A DNA stretch of 64,000 nt. Origin: Marsupella aquatica (taxonomy: Eukaryota > Marchantiophyta). The position numbers and the translations under genes are program-made. Positions within the stretch are counted from its first letter, which is position 1. Each line of letters begins with the position of its first letter. Below are positions 22,861 to 42,926 of this stretch, in pieces. The notes under the pieces were generated by a model that saw only the letters and a program-made list of their open reading frames with translations, was not told the origin of the DNA and made no database searches. The DNA is taken from the NCBI GenBank assembly GCA_973895155.1, contig OZ316895.1, forward strand, positions 13,268,001 to 13,332,000. The letters are read 5' to 3'.

Positions 22861-25579
22861 CCTAAGAGTGGCTTTACAAGTTATCCAGGCCCATTGTCTC
22901 CTTTTCCATTTCTATGAGATTAAAGTTTTGCAGTATAATGAGTGCAAAGGGCGATTTGCTTTTACACAAACAGGGGGCCATCAACTCTGGTGTACGTATC
23001 CTGCATGGCAAATAAGGGTCCAGGTAACTATTGATGTAGAGTGCTGTTTTAGTCTACTCTGTAAATTTAGTGTAATATGTGGTCCAAACATTTCCAAACT
23101 TTGGCTCACTCATTATAGATATCACACTGACACAACAAAAAGCGAAAAATGGGGAGACAAGATTTTGGTCCGGAATGTATCTTTAGAAAAAGATGTGGCC
23201 CCAGTTGCTTTGGTTTAAAAAGTCACAGGTGCACTATATGCCTTGTTATTTGTGTGTTTTTACTCTCATGTATTTTCAGAGGCGAAAGCTTAATTACTAT
23301 GTAAACTAACTAAAATGGAGTAGGTGCAAGGAATCTGGGATCTAATGCTTTAGCTGTGCATGACGGTATTAGCAGAAGGGTGGGAATCATATGTCATTTC
23401 TTACAAAATATTTAGAAGAGCTGGCCTATCTGCAGACAAGAAAAAACTTCAGTTTCATAATGTTTTAATGTTTTAATAGAAATTCTTAGAACTAGTATCA
23501 AGATGCAAAGAAAAAAATTAGGTCAAACTAGGAGACATGATCCCAATGGCAAGAAACCCCATAAAGGGAAAAAACACAAGGGAAAATCTATTACAAGCAC
23601 TTATGACTTGTGACACATTGAACCTGCTTGCATGGATTGGAACAGAACCCTTGCATGCAAAACCAGATCCCTTGCTTGAACACACCTCACCTTGATAGTA
23701 ATAGCATCCAATTAGTGTGTGTGAAATTAGTGTTACTAGGAATAAGAAGGGAATAGGGTTTTCTACAGTTATCCATGCATACTAGGGCCCCGACTAGGGC
23801 CAAAGGAATTTGTATGCCTATAGTGGGACATGCAGCTTCTTACTGCATGTGGACTGGCTTCACCTCAACTAGTGTCAAAAATAGTAAATGAGGTAAACAG
23901 TCAAGAAGCAAAAACCTTTATTTAGAAAGGCTTAGGGTTTTTAGGGCCCATCTCCCTGGGAACAAACCCCATTGTCACACCAAAGCTGAAAGCAGGGAAG
24001 TAAACAAAATGCTCTGTATAATGAAGTCGAAGGCATTTTAATCCAAATCCATCTTAGTCATGGCTAAGAAAGAAACGGCCCTGGTATTGGATTGTAGAGC
24101 TAAAGGATAACTTGTTCAAAGTGCAATCCAGGATCATGATATGAAAGGGTGTGACTCTTCCCCAGCCAATCAGACCGAGTGCAATATTTAAAATGAATGA
24201 AAGTAGCAGACGGGCATCAAATTATGTCTGAGTCGGTCCTTGCTGCACTATGGAATATCATCATCATTGGTTTAAAAGGTAAGTTTCTATGGATCCCATG
24301 CAAGCTTAGGAATCATATCTGATCAAAAAATGATATCCCTAGCAAAATGTTCGAGATGAAAATCCCATCCAAGCTTAAACCACCACTGGCCATAATAAAA
24401 GGAATAATGTCCAAAACTTCTCCCTTTTTCAGGCCCATTCCTCTCCTCTACCGTGAGGTTTTGCTCCTCAATTTAAAAAAAAAATACTAAAAATGGTGGA
24501 ACCATGTTTTTGTCATGGCTAGTGGCTCTTTAAAGCTATGTGTGGTTTGGAACTCAAATAATATCTTTACTTTTACAAATGATTGCACTTTTGTATCTCA
24601 AAGGTTCCTAGGTCTATCCAAGCTGCAAAGTCAAATAATATGATACATTCGAGCATCAACTTCGGCTACAATGCAATGGGTGTTACTTTATAATGACTTG
24701 CTAAGATTGAGCCATCATATTTGTCTTCACATGTTTGTCATTTCAACTACATTGAGTACACATATCAGAAAACTACAGTAGTGTACCTCACCATCCCAAT
24801 CACCCACCCTCAACCCAGGAGTCGACAAGACTTACCCCTCCTACCCCTCAACCCTTGTCACAATTTGTACTACTTGCCTACAAAACCAAAGAGCCTGACT
24901 CCCTGGTCACCTGTAGTCTGAGCCAAGGCACTAGAATGACCCGCTGCACCCATCCCAACTCATCCCTCAAACCCGCAACTTCCCCCTTGAAGGCCAAACT
25001 CTCCCAGACTCCCACCAGGGTTGGCCACTACATTGTATGAGGAGAAAGCTCTCATTGCGTTGCAACTATTGTTGCTTATAGTTAGGGGTGGATAGGGAGC
25101 CAGGAGGGTTTCATTAAGGGTGTGAACGAGGAAGTTGGTACCAAGCAGGGATCGAAGGGACTTTGTTGGGATTGGATATCTTGTAAAACCAACTATCCAA
25201 ACTTTTATTTGGCGCAATCATGATCCAAGAGCATTTGAATGCATATTCCTGTTTCAAAGCACCTACTTGTTTGCATGAAGTTGCCTTTTGCCACACTCAG
25301 TGTATCTTCCTCTCCCTTTTGGATGACACCCACATAAGTGGTCCACCTGATGAGGTTGCTCATGCTTTAGCCCTAATTTAAAAAAAGTGGTGTTTGGTTA
25401 CAGGTTGAGCCTGTGAAGAGCCATAGATGGAATCATTTAGGGTTACCCTTAGATTTAGAGCTTCCACCCATGTTTGAATGTCCAACACAAAGTCTTTGGA
25501 TACTAGGTTCACTAATAAGTAATAATGTGTACTGCTTGTACATTTTACCACGTGCTCTAGAGGAGGAGTCTGCATTAAA

Positions 25580-26340
25580 TCATTTGCTACATGAAAGGAC
25601 TTAACCAGGCCCCTCTAGCATCTTGTGTACTTGATGGACCAAAAGATGGACTCAGGACTTGACCAGGCCCTTCAGACGGTAGGCCATCGGATATTAAAAA
25701 AACATAGTGATTTTCGAGTAATTTCACAATAGTTGTTGTCAGGTCTGCCTCTACTACACAGGGCGCCACTACTTGACTCCGGGTCGAGCTCCGGGTGCCA
25801 CAAAATCTTCAAAATGTTAATTTTTGACAAAACTCAATATTTTATTGGATGACTAAATGGATCCGGTTTGAGCTGAAAATGTTTGGTGTGATCTCTTAAG
25901 CTCAAGGTACCTACTGAAAAAAAGTTGGGACTTTTTGGATGTCTACTTTTTTTCTTCTTTTTCCCCCTTTTTCCCTTTTTTTGGATGTCTACTAACACTC
26001 AATATTTTATTCTCAAAAATCTACAATTAGGAAATTTTCTTAAGTCCTTTGTTTTGCAAACGCATACTTTAGGCTCAATTTAAAACCTGTTAACTTATTG
26101 GAGGAAGGTGTCTAGCCTAGATTGCAATTTGTAAAATAATGACATTTGAAGATACAGGATTGAGTGTTGGAGGTGTCCAAAACCTCCCAACATTTTTCAG
26201 TACACATCTGTAGAGGCGGACGGCCAACCATCCAAAGGGGCCTGGTCAAGTCCTTAGTACATTTTTGTGGTCCATCAAGTCCACGAGATGCTAGAGGGGT
26301 CTGGTTAAGTCCTTTCCTGTCATTTGCTAGATAAGTTAAT
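25580..26340. repeat. Foldback (long inverted repeat) element
   Basis: About 110 bp at 25582-25695 (GAAAGGACTTAACCAGGCC, GACTTGACCAGGCCC) reappear in inverted orientation at 26212-26335. The spacer of about 515 bp has no coding capacity. This looks like a non-autonomous foldback or TIR element. No clear target duplication was found. Confidence 0.6.
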
Positions 26341-26989
26341 TGATACTTAAACAACATCTGAGTGGGAAATGGATGTTACAACACTAGACATGGACCTCTG
26401 CATAATCCCAGTTGTCCCCTTTGCAATAAGGAATGTACAGGATGTGTGGCTCTCGTGGAGTTTTTAACAAAGCAAACTAAGGTCACTTCTTGTACTAAAG
26501 ATGGATTCCAGACTATTTTTGTTGAAAGGAAATTAATAAATGTGAATTCTCTTAAATTGAGTTTGGAAAGGTTTGGACCATTCCTCAATGTGGTCTACAA
26601 TTTTAGACAAAACAAGTACCCCACATCAACCTTCACTTGGGCCCACTCCCTTAGATCAGTAACTACCACACTTGAGTGGGCCCACAAGTTCTTGGCATCC
26701 CTATAATTGCACTTAAAAAAGCAGCACCCAAAGTAGAAGTAACAACCCACTCTCATATAAGAGAACAATCTGGTTGATTGTGGTATGGAAAATCCATCTA
26801 ACATGTGGCACATGCCACTTGCACAGTACACCACATGCTGTTGCATTTTTATTTGCAGTTACCAGAAATTGAAGTTCTTGTTGAGCTAACTCCAACTATT
26901 TTCACTCATGATAGGGTCCAGATTTGGTTCCAGAGAATAAAGAGCATATAATATTTTCCAACTTCTTGTAGACCACCCTAAAATAGACC

Positions 26990-27136
26990 CAAATTTTATC
27001 TGAGAGAATACAAAGCATAAAGTTGTCCTTAACTTTTTGCTAACCACTCTAAAATAGACCAAAGTATTACCCAAGTTGGGGTCCTTAACTTCTTGCAAAC
27101 CACTCTAAAATAGACCAAAGTATTACCCAAGTTGGG
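26990..27136. repeat. Short tandem repeat, about 56-bp unit
   Basis: Two near-identical units share CCACTCTAAAATAGACCAAA and TATTACCCAAGTTGG, with a more diverged unit upstream (26960-26995). Confidence 0.75.
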
Positions 27137-28169
27137 AACAGAGACGTGTGCACGTTCTGTAGAGGTACGTCTCTTCTTGAATTAAGGAACTTCTCATGAG
27201 GTTACCTGGAGCTTAGTTTCTAAAGTTTTTTTCTTTTTGGCTAGGGTGGCTAATATCAACTTGTGCAAAGGAGAATACAGGAATATTTCTCACCAAAATT
27301 TTATAGTTCAACTAGCTCAATACCTGTGCAATGTATGACAGATGTCGTTGCATAAAAGACAACATTGCATAATGTCAAGTAAAACTAGCATTACTCATAG
27401 ACAACATCCACCAAACATAAAATTGGTTGACACAGGAGAAACGTGCTTCACCTCTCCAGAGGTTACATCCACACCAGGCATCCAAGGAGCACACAAGAAA
27501 GCTTTACTGAACTCAATCTAAGCCCATCGACCATACCCAAATTTTCACATACTAAGCTCTTCCTTACTCCCAACTGGCTCAGTAACAATGAGTCTTGCTA
27601 GTGTAAGTAATAGTTGCACATCTAAACGTAACCAAGCACCTGACTATGGCTCAACTAATTTTTACATAGTAACTTTAGACCTAAGAGTAAATGTCTAACA
27701 CAAAATGGTTGTCATTGTGTAAAAGGTATTGTTGCAAAAAAGATGCAAGAAAGGAAACAGTGTCTTCGTGCAAAAGATGTCATAGAGAAAAAAGATGTTG
27801 CTATGTACAAGAAGTTTTTGCATAAAAGATTTTTGTTACAGAAAAATGTCATTCCAAAAAAGTGGTTGTCGCATGTAGAATTCATTGTGTCAATGACATC
27901 ATTGCATAAAAGACATTGTCGTGCAAAAGATGTACTTTAGTAAATAATAATTAGCATGGAAGAGATTACAATGTACCCCACAATGTACCTACTTTGACAT
28001 TGTTACAAAAATGTTATCATTTTGATCATTGATGTTGTTGTTAATCTATTGTTGTTGGAATGGCTGAAGATTGAGCATGTGGATGCAAGATGGGTGACAG
28101 CAATCACCGCATTGCCATTTCCAAGCATGGTGATGCAATAGGAGGGAGTATTATTGTTTTTTTATTTTT

Positions 28170-29645
28170 TTAACTGTTGAAAGCAATTCCCGAGAGCAGC
28201 GAGGGCTGTCCATTCCAAAAATTCAATCAAATGACTTTTATTCTTTTGTGATTGGTTAGATGAAAAGACTCATTCAAGAGACACGGCTGGTCATCTATGA
28301 ATATAATTTCCATGTGAATACAGAGATACTTAGGGTTTGGTCAGAGATTATCAGAAAATCTCTATTTACAAGTTTCTCTTGCTTTTGATCCAACACAAGA
28401 TAACACAAAAGCAGTAAAATGTCCATTTGCAAGATGTGAAACACTCCGAAATGAAAACATTTGATTCAATTGTTTTTTACTCCCTTCAAGAAAAAGCCAT
28501 CGGGATGAAATCAGGTCCAGATATGAATTCATCAACATGGTCCAATGCGATATATATGTTAATGTGCCATGCTCTCCGGGTTCCGATAGATTTCAATGAA
28601 GCAAAATATCAAGCAAACCTTAATGGCAAAAGATTTATTTGTTGAGAAACACAAGACACAATTTTCAACAAACCACTTCCTTCTCCTTTACAACTCGTTG
28701 TCGATAATATTTTAATTGAAAAATACCAAAATGGCAATATTATTACCATGGCATGGCTATTGCTTTCCTTGACAATAAATATTCTGATGCGGGATAACGC
28801 GACAAACAATCTAGGCTATGCCTTTTCTATAACTCTCAATCCCAACAAACCACCAGATGACATAACAAATCATATCAAACTCTAACATATCTCCCAGAAT
28901 ATGTACTCATGTATGTTCCAAATTCTAGAATGCTTTGTCTTTGTCCAGACCTACCACAAAAAGTTATTCTTGAAGGGAGTAAAAAAAGTTGATTCAAATG
29001 TTTCATTTCGGAGTGTTTCACATCTGGCCAATAGTTTCCTGCTTCTGTGTTATCTTGTCTTTTTTGCATAGTTAAAGTTCTAATCACATTTATGGACATC
29101 CATAAGTTTCTTCCGAGATATGTGTCGCTTGGGTCGTATGACGTCTTGTTCATGTGTATTAATTTGTAACTCACCTGCAAACCACATATTCAAATCTTTA
29201 GCGTTTAGTGATTCTTCTGCCAGAGCTCTGTAGTACATTGGGTAATCTCCTGGTTTGATAATTGTTCATAGTCACCAAAAAAGATCATGTTCATGCTGGT
29301 GAATGGTTTGTCTTTTTTTTTCTCTTTCTCCCAGAGCAATTGTGATTTGCTCTGCTATGTGTTTGATGTGACGGTATGCAAGGAATGATAGCTTGTCTAC
29401 AAAACCATACTCTAGATTTCCAACTCGTTGTGTTAAAACCTCAATAGCCTTTTGTGATGTATTAGGTCCTCTCTAACCAAACCCTAAATATATTTGTATT
29501 CACATGGAGATTATATTCATAGATGAACAATCGTGTTTCTTGAATAAACGTTTTCATCTCACCAATCACAAAAGAACAAAACTCATTGGATTGACCAAAA
29601 GTGAAATTTTGGCTACTCTCGGGAATAGTTGAGCAGGTTGTCAAA
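28170..29645. repeat. Large imperfect inverted repeat with helicase remnants
   Basis: 28175-28345 (plus) resembles the reverse complement of 29460-29640, sharing CTTTTGTGATTGGT and ATCTATGAATATAAT. 28425-28505 resembles the reverse complement of 28960-29035, sharing GTGAAACACTCCGAAATGAA. The two arms are therefore diverged copies of one gene fragment in opposite orientation. A third, shorter copy of the GAGAGCAGC-type end lies near 30490. Confidence 0.65.
29100..29335 (-). pseudogene. PIF1-like DNA helicase fragment
   Basis: On the minus strand, FTSMNMIFFGDYEQL (about 29325-29280) matches the Walker B/motif II block of PIF1-family helicases, where most members read GDFxQLPP. In the next frame MYYRALAEESLNAKDLNMWF and GELQINTHEQDV continue the pattern typical of Helitron-type and expanded PIF1 families. 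Frame changes and stops show decay. The plus-strand arm (28430-28700) keeps other blocks of what may be the same protein (KRFIC, PLPSPLQLVVDN). It could be a Helitron relic; no Rep domain was seen. Confidence 0.45.
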
Positions 29646-32600
29646 ACCTAGGTTTTGTATTGGAGGCACGTGGGTGGCCAAGATTATGGTTCCGACATTG
29701 GTATGCCAAATATCTAAGGATGGCTAGCAGGGCAACTCCTGTTGTGGTTAAGTTGCCTTCAACACCTTGGGGGTCTCACTGTATGGAGGCCTCGCCCATC
29801 ACCTGCAATGTTTGTAGACCTCACACCCCCTAAAATGTAAGAAAAAATTATTTTATAACCCCTACAAAGTTGGAATATTCTCAGAATTTCAGAATTTTGA
29901 TTAAAAAAGCCCTAATATTCTTATAATTCACAAAAAAGCCCTAATGTCTTTCTTAGAAAATTCTTAAGTTTTCACTTAGAACCAAAAAAAAACTCAATCC
30001 TTTGTTGCACTTGATATGCCATTTTTGTAGAAGTGAAACCTCCGAGTTCAACGCAGCTGGGAAACCCTATAATGGATTAACATTAATCAAGATTCATTAA
30101 AGAGTACTATTGTTCAGAACTTGCTTTCTCCTTTCCTGAACAACAATGTTAGATGTAATTAATGTAGTAGTTGTCATAAGACTAAGCATTTTTTGGACAT
30201 GATTTTACTTTTGTACTCAGAGTGATTCATCTTGCGTCATGCTATAGCAAGTCTTGGAGATTTTTCATTCTTACACATGTACACCCATTCCTAGAATTGC
30301 TGCTTGCTGTCCATTGCAGAACTCAATGTTAATCACCCTCGACACAAAAAGTTAGAAATATTTTTTCCCCTTTGTATTTCTTAGTTAGATTGACAACTTG
30401 TTGACTTACCATAAAACTATTCATCAACATCGGCCTTATCTTCGCAGCCACTACTAAATAAGTAATATATATTTAGAGTTTTCCGAATTCCCAAGAGCAG
30501 CAAGGGCGGACCACTTAGTAAACTCAGCTGTGGTCAAAGAAACATTCTATTCATTTGATGATTGATCTGTTAAGAGTCGCAACTCTTCACCTCTCCCGTT
30601 GAAGTAGATCTAGCAATTTTGGAATTGGGATTTGAATTAGAATTTTGAAAGGAGTCAAACTGTAATGCCATTGAAATGAGCTCCTGGTAGGAGTTGTGGC
30701 TTCACTAACAGTCACTCAAGTCACCCTTGTTGCGTTGTCCAATCCTCCATTACTTCCATCACCAATTCTCATCACCCAAGTTTCATACCTCAGGCTAGGT
30801 ATGGTTATCTCACGTGTGTAGCCCCAAGTGACATCATTTGTGGTCTTGTCCAGATTGAACTTTGTGCTTTAAAATCTACTTGGATATGTATCAATTGATT
30901 TCATGTATTCCTAAGCCAAAAAAACTCACTTCTAATCACATGGAGCAATACTCGTTGAAGGACACATGATAGAGAAAATACAATGCCAAAATTGTTTAAT
31001 CAATCCCCAATTCCCAAAGATTTTACCTTTGGCAATATGTCGCCACATCATTGACCAAATTGATAACCATTACTAACTTTTCTCCCAATACAACTATTAA
31101 TAACTGATTTCACTTAGTTTTAACAAAATGTTTGAATATTCATGTAACTTTTCCGCTATGACTTTCTTACTTGAATCTACAAGTTGTTTATCTGACTACT
31201 ATAATACCCTATCCCAAAGTGGTGTGTGGTCCCTTTACCAAATCACTTTGGAGGGAACATTCCATGACCATTGGATTTATAACCTCTTTTATCCTAGCCT
31301 TTCATTAGTCAAAAAATAATCTCCCTAACCAAAGGCAAACAAGACAAAGTATTTTGGTGTGCACAAAGATTCTTTAAGAGGGGAATGATGACATACCCTC
31401 TATGTGAGTGCAGTGTGTTGTCATTGGAATGGAGGCACTCGGGACACCATTATGAGGGGATAGAGACTAGGAGACATAGAGTTCAAAATAGGGAGGGGAA
31501 TTAATGATGCACCCATGGGTGAACTGGTGAAGGGATGAATAGTATCATACCCTCCCATAAGTACAAGATAGGGGATGAGACACAGTGGAGCAAAGAAAGA
31601 TGAAAATAAAGAAAATAATAATAAGGCAATAAGAGGGAAAAAGATGAGAAAAAGGGACACCCTTGCTTTAAGGGGAGGGGAGGGGGGTCCGGCAAGAAGG
31701 GAGAGGCAGCCCAAGAGAAACTGGAAGATGAGGCCATGAGGAAAGGTGATGTCACCTTCCACCTAGGGTTGTGTGAATATGCCTTCTTATATTGCCATCA
31801 CCTATCTTTTGCGACAATAATTTTTTGACATGGACATCTATTACGCAATCACATCTTTCATGCAATGACGTCTTTTTTGCAATTTACAAATATTGAGCAT
31901 GACCACAACAACTGCATGGTTAGGATTACACGTAACAAATTTCAATAATTACATTGCAAAACCTATATTTTATTGCCTTGCCATCTTGCCATATTTTCTC
32001 ACCTTGATATCTCTCGTTACAATATATTTTCTCCCCTCGACCTCTTTTGCAGTCCTCAACATCATTTTCTCTCCTTCACATTTTTTCTCACCTGAATATT
32101 TTATCTTTTTATCATCTCACCATCTTTTTCTCACCTTCACATCTTGCCATGTTTTTTTCATCATGACATCTTTATCTCATCACAACATCTTTTGCCCCCC
32201 TCAACATCTTTTTCTCACATTAACAACTTTCCTCACCTTATCATCTTTTTTCTCCTTGACATCTTTTCTCTCCTCGACATCTTTTCTCATGTTGACTTCT
32301 TTTATCCCATCTCAACATCTTTTTCTCACCTTGACGTTTTTATCTGATCACAACATCTTTTTCTCTCCTGCACTTCTTTTCCTCACCTTAACATCTTTTT
32401 TCACCTCGATTTTTTTTCCCTCATTTTGATATCTTTTTCACTTCAAGCTCTTTTCTTCACCTTGACATCTTTTGTGCAACCCACAAACATGGGGCTTGTT
32501 TACTTCTAAAATAGTACCTTTCTACTTCACAACCAATACTAATATTCTTATTTTTGAATTAAACTTAGTTTTGCATTCAATTATATTTAGTTCATTTTGG

Positions 32601-33520
32601 GCTTGTAGACATTTGAGATAGGAGAGTGACTCGGTAGATCCCATGGTGCCAAAAACATAAGATTTTGATGAAGAGCCAAGAGCAACTCATGCTTTTTTCT
32701 CATTCTGTAAGCAATTTCTTTTAGCTGGATAGTGTATTATGGTGTTTGATTCGAGACCATCAAACATTCCTAAATTCAAGGGTAACCATCAAAATTTGGA
32801 TAATGGGGTTGTGGCTGGGCCGTGCCCATCAAAGACAAAATACCTAGAGGGTCCTAATTTATGCAACAAAGGCCAAAACTTTAAGCGATGTGGAATCTAC
32901 AGTAGGGAATTCTTGCCACTATAAAAGAAGACGGTAGTTACCATGGCATCTGCAAAGGTCACATTCACTTGCTAAGCATACCCTTCCCTGCATATGATTG
33001 CATTCGATTTTAGAATTAACTGTGGAACGAGATAAATTCACTAATAATGGTGAACCTCGAGAATTGTGAAGTGAATGAAACTTTTTGCTCAATCCTTTCA
33101 ATGACTGAAGTATGTACAGTCATTGGCAAATCACCTGCTCCTACGTTACTGTGACATGAACTAATTATGTTCCAACACATACAGACTGTCCGTCTCAACT
33201 CAACCCCATTGTGGGGGCACCTACTAAAATCCTAAGTTTCATGTCGAGGTTCACTTTCAGTCACTTCATGCGTTCGTATGGGATATGGTGGAAGGCAGTA
33301 ATTTTTACTTGCAAAACTCAGTGGGCTAGCGAACTTGCGTAAGCGATACAGAAGACTGACGTGAGTAACATATGAAAGTAATTCTGGGACAATTCAACCC
33401 ATAGAAGAGTTCCTTGGGGTTTCTGAGCGAGACCCTCAACTTGTCTGTGACGATTTCGCTTAGACTTGGTTTCTAAGTGCTCTGGCGTTCTTATGGTTAA
33501 ACTTTCTCAACGCGTGGGTA
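29646..33520. other. Intergenic DNA
   Basis: No supported gene. It contains a degenerate minisatellite (31860-32480). A hydrophobic minus-strand frame at 31421-31762 looks like a by-product of T/C-rich low-complexity sequence. Confidence 0.5.
31860..32480. repeat. Degenerate pyrimidine-rich minisatellite
   Basis: About 600 bp built from irregular copies of a roughly 18-22 bp word such as TTGACATCTTTTCTC or TCACCTTGACATC. Copies vary in length and sequence. The plus-strand Phe/Ser/Leu-rich frame through it is a consequence of the repeat. Confidence 0.7.
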
Positions 33521-39851
<6,331 letters not shown>

Positions 39852-40404
39852 CTTGTTCTTCTGTTCCTCGGCACAATCCACACAAAGGCGCCTCAACAAA
39901 CCAGAGCGAGAGAGGACATCGACGAGCAAAACCTGGCGAGAGCGCTGCTGCTTCTTCTCCGACCCTCTCTCGATTCGACTCAATCCGAAGAGCGTCGATG
40001 CGATACAATCGCAATTGAATTGACCGGTCGGTCAGCTCGAGTACCAACGCAGAGTGCTCCGCATCGAAGCCTGCCGACGACGATTGCAGCACAGTGCTCT
40101 GCCTCGACTGTATCGTTGATAAGTTCCTGTATTTCAGTCACTGGCTATCCGTATCTATAATTCTACATACCATATATAATCATTTAATGCGAGTAATTTG
40201 CTTGATTAGATTCCAGAATAAATAAATGGTGTTATTTCATAGTAGCCCTGAGTGATCCAGATCGTTGATTAACTTTGAATCAATGTACTCAAAATTTCAA
40301 GGTCCTATTAAATAAGGTAATTCATTTTGGGGTCTAATAAACAAATCACCCGACTTAATTCTGATTCTTCCTTTTGTATTTTAACTGCCTTCTTGGATTG
40401 AAGA

Positions 40405-40525
40405 ATAGTACCTTGTCAAAATTTGGATCCACCTCTTCAGGAATATTGTTAACCTATTCTTACTAATACCCCTGTCAAAATTTGGATGACCTATTCAGCA
40501 ATTTTGTTAACCTATTCTTACTACC
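40405..40525. repeat. Tandem duplication, about 60-bp unit
   Basis: CTTGTCAAAATTTGGAT ... TTGTTAACCTATTCTTACTA occurs twice in succession with small differences. Confidence 0.75.
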
Positions 40526-42899
40526 ATCAGTAAATGTGAAAACATGCAGTAGTGCCCTTTTTTTCTTTTTTTCTTTTTAATTTTAAGGAGAAATTTATGA
40601 AACTCCACAGATATGGAATAGTTAGTCATAACACTTGAACCCAAGACCTATTACTCTTCACTCATATGAGCTACCACTCAGCCATGTCTCTTTGGGCTGC
40701 AATAGAGCCTCTTTAAAACAAGAAAACATGAATGTTTGTGAAACACAATAATGCATGTAAACTTTAAGAATATACTAAGCATCTTGTTGAAATCATTCGT
40801 CTACCTATTCTTTATTTTACAAATTAAAAATTTCAGAATAGTATCCAAAGCATCTTGGTGTAAATACTGAAGTATCACTGTATACATTATTTTTAAAGTA
40901 AAACTAGTAAAACAGCATAATAATATTCTAGCGTGCGTTATTCACTGAAATAAAAATATAAATAAAATTTCTACCGCTGATATTAAATTAATTAAATTTT
41001 CGCGCTTGAGAGGGAGTGCAATGTTCACATGGGCAAGGGTGAACAGTAACCGTGCTATACGGGCCTCTCGCGCCATACACTTCCGGATAGTGTAATATAG
41101 TAGTGCTTGAATACTGTATAATGGTACTCCGTACCAGAATAATTTACGGACAAAGCACCGAAAAGCACGGGAAAGATACGATATAACTACAGTACATTTA
41201 CTCACCAAGACTGCAACGTCAGCAGGAAGAACACAGCAAACAATCATGAATCATCAGCCAGATGATGTCACCTAGCGTGCGGTCACGTTCGCAGAGAGGC
41301 TGCGTTTTTGTTTTCTGGAAGTGATATCTGTAATCCATTTATATATTGTTTCTTCTTGAGATTACAGGGTGTTAATTAATGTGACTAATATTAATTCGAG
41401 AACGGTCAATTTTTAGTGTCTCCTTGCAAATTAGTGTTAGTCACATTAATTTTGTGCTAACACTATTCACATTATTTCTGTGCATGTGAACTAGTGTTAG
41501 TTTGCTCCCAAGAGTGAAAAGATAGAGGGGAAAAAATTATTCAGAAAAATTCACAATAATTACACAGTGTTAGTTTTGACTTAAGATCATCCGCAAGGCA
41601 ACTAGAGAAGGAGGAGACAAAAGCACACGAGCCCCTAATATTTCATATCAATGCAATAGAAATTAATCTAATATGATTTATGCCTCCGCATTCCATGATG
41701 AATATACAATTTAGCCACAAAATCATGGTCCCTTTGATGGAAGTGTACCTTACCTATTCCTCTACCACCTCCTCAAAATCAAAAAATATTTGAATTTATG
41801 AACATCAAATTATTGCAATTAAACTCAAATTTTGGGAAATATGGTCCATGGTGGTGAAAGACCAACTTTGTGCGTCCATGGAAGCATATTGTTCCTCAAA
41901 GTCACTTTTATATAGTGTTAGTAACAATTATTTTGTACTAACATAAATGATTGCATAACACTAATTATGGTGAACACTGTAGATGAATTGAGTATTAACC
42001 CCCGATTGACTAGGGGTCTTATTTGCCTATGGCCGTATACTGCCTGAATTCATCACTCAATTAAGTGATAGACTGGAAGGATGCTTCACTTTTGCTAAGG
42101 ATATCTTTACTAGTGTATTTATTTGGATAATTTCTGGATTTTTGTTAAATCTCAAATTTTCCAGCATGTTCTTTGATGTCCAATTAATTCTCTCACAAAG
42201 TTTGAGATTTTTCAGAGATCATATGCTCCATTTCTGATGAGTGCAAAAATGGTCAATATAATAAACTAACTGCCAACAGACATTTCACTTTTATGATTTA
42301 AGGATGCTTTTGAGTAGTTCACGCATGAGCACCTGCATGAGCAACAAGTTACCACTTTGGGAAGGGTGCTTTAATACTATGAGAGATCCCCTGTCTAAGA
42401 AATTTGGGCATGGGGAGCGACTTACAACGGGATGAGCTAATTAAAACCTGATGCAAACAGACAGGAGCCTGTTTATAGCTCAAGTTTCAGTCAAAGCCAT
42501 AAAAGATGCTACTAGAGTCTACCCTAGATGTTCTGTGCCAGTCCATCCAAGCTTTGGAAATCCATCTGAGCTTTACTTTCAGACTAATTAATGACCGTTA
42601 AATCTTCATATTACATTTGAAGATGAATGCCAAGAAAGATCCCAAGGCAAAAAATCCAATAATCGGGAAAATTGAGGAATAAAACCAGGAAAATCAAAGA
42701 GCAAAAAAATAATCTCATAGGAGGGTTGCAACTACGGATTTGACTTTATACCCTAAACCAACCGCCTCAGCAGGATGAAGAATAGTGATTGTCTGAGGGC
42801 ACTCTTGATCAACTGACACGCTCTGGCAAAAGAAGCCAGTGAGGATCAAAAGAAGGAGGCAAAGCCATTGCTCTACACAGAAAAAAATTGCACAGAGAG

Positions 42900-42926
42900 T
42901 TTAGGGTTGAGGGTTTAGGGTTTCAA
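42900..42926. repeat. Interstitial telomere-like tract
   Basis: Three imperfect TTTAGGG-type units (TTTAGGGTTGAGGG, then TTTAGGGTTT), the plant telomere motif, in the middle of AT-rich intergenic DNA. Confidence 0.65.

Larger units (their letters stand above)
22866..28169. other. AT-rich intergenic DNA with repeats
   Basis: No supported gene. Contents are short unrelated frames, a foldback element (25580-26340) and a short tandem repeat (26990-27136). 27720-27930 is a degenerate, low-complexity stretch around GTTGCATAAAAGA-like words. Confidence 0.5.

Noticed and set aside
31421-31762. Hydrophobic minus-strand frame resembling a membrane protein
   Set aside because: Low-complexity purine/pyrimidine bias explains it; no homologous pattern.
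31893-32429. 178-codon Phe/Ser/Leu-rich plus-strand frame
   Set aside because: Produced by the degenerate minisatellite.
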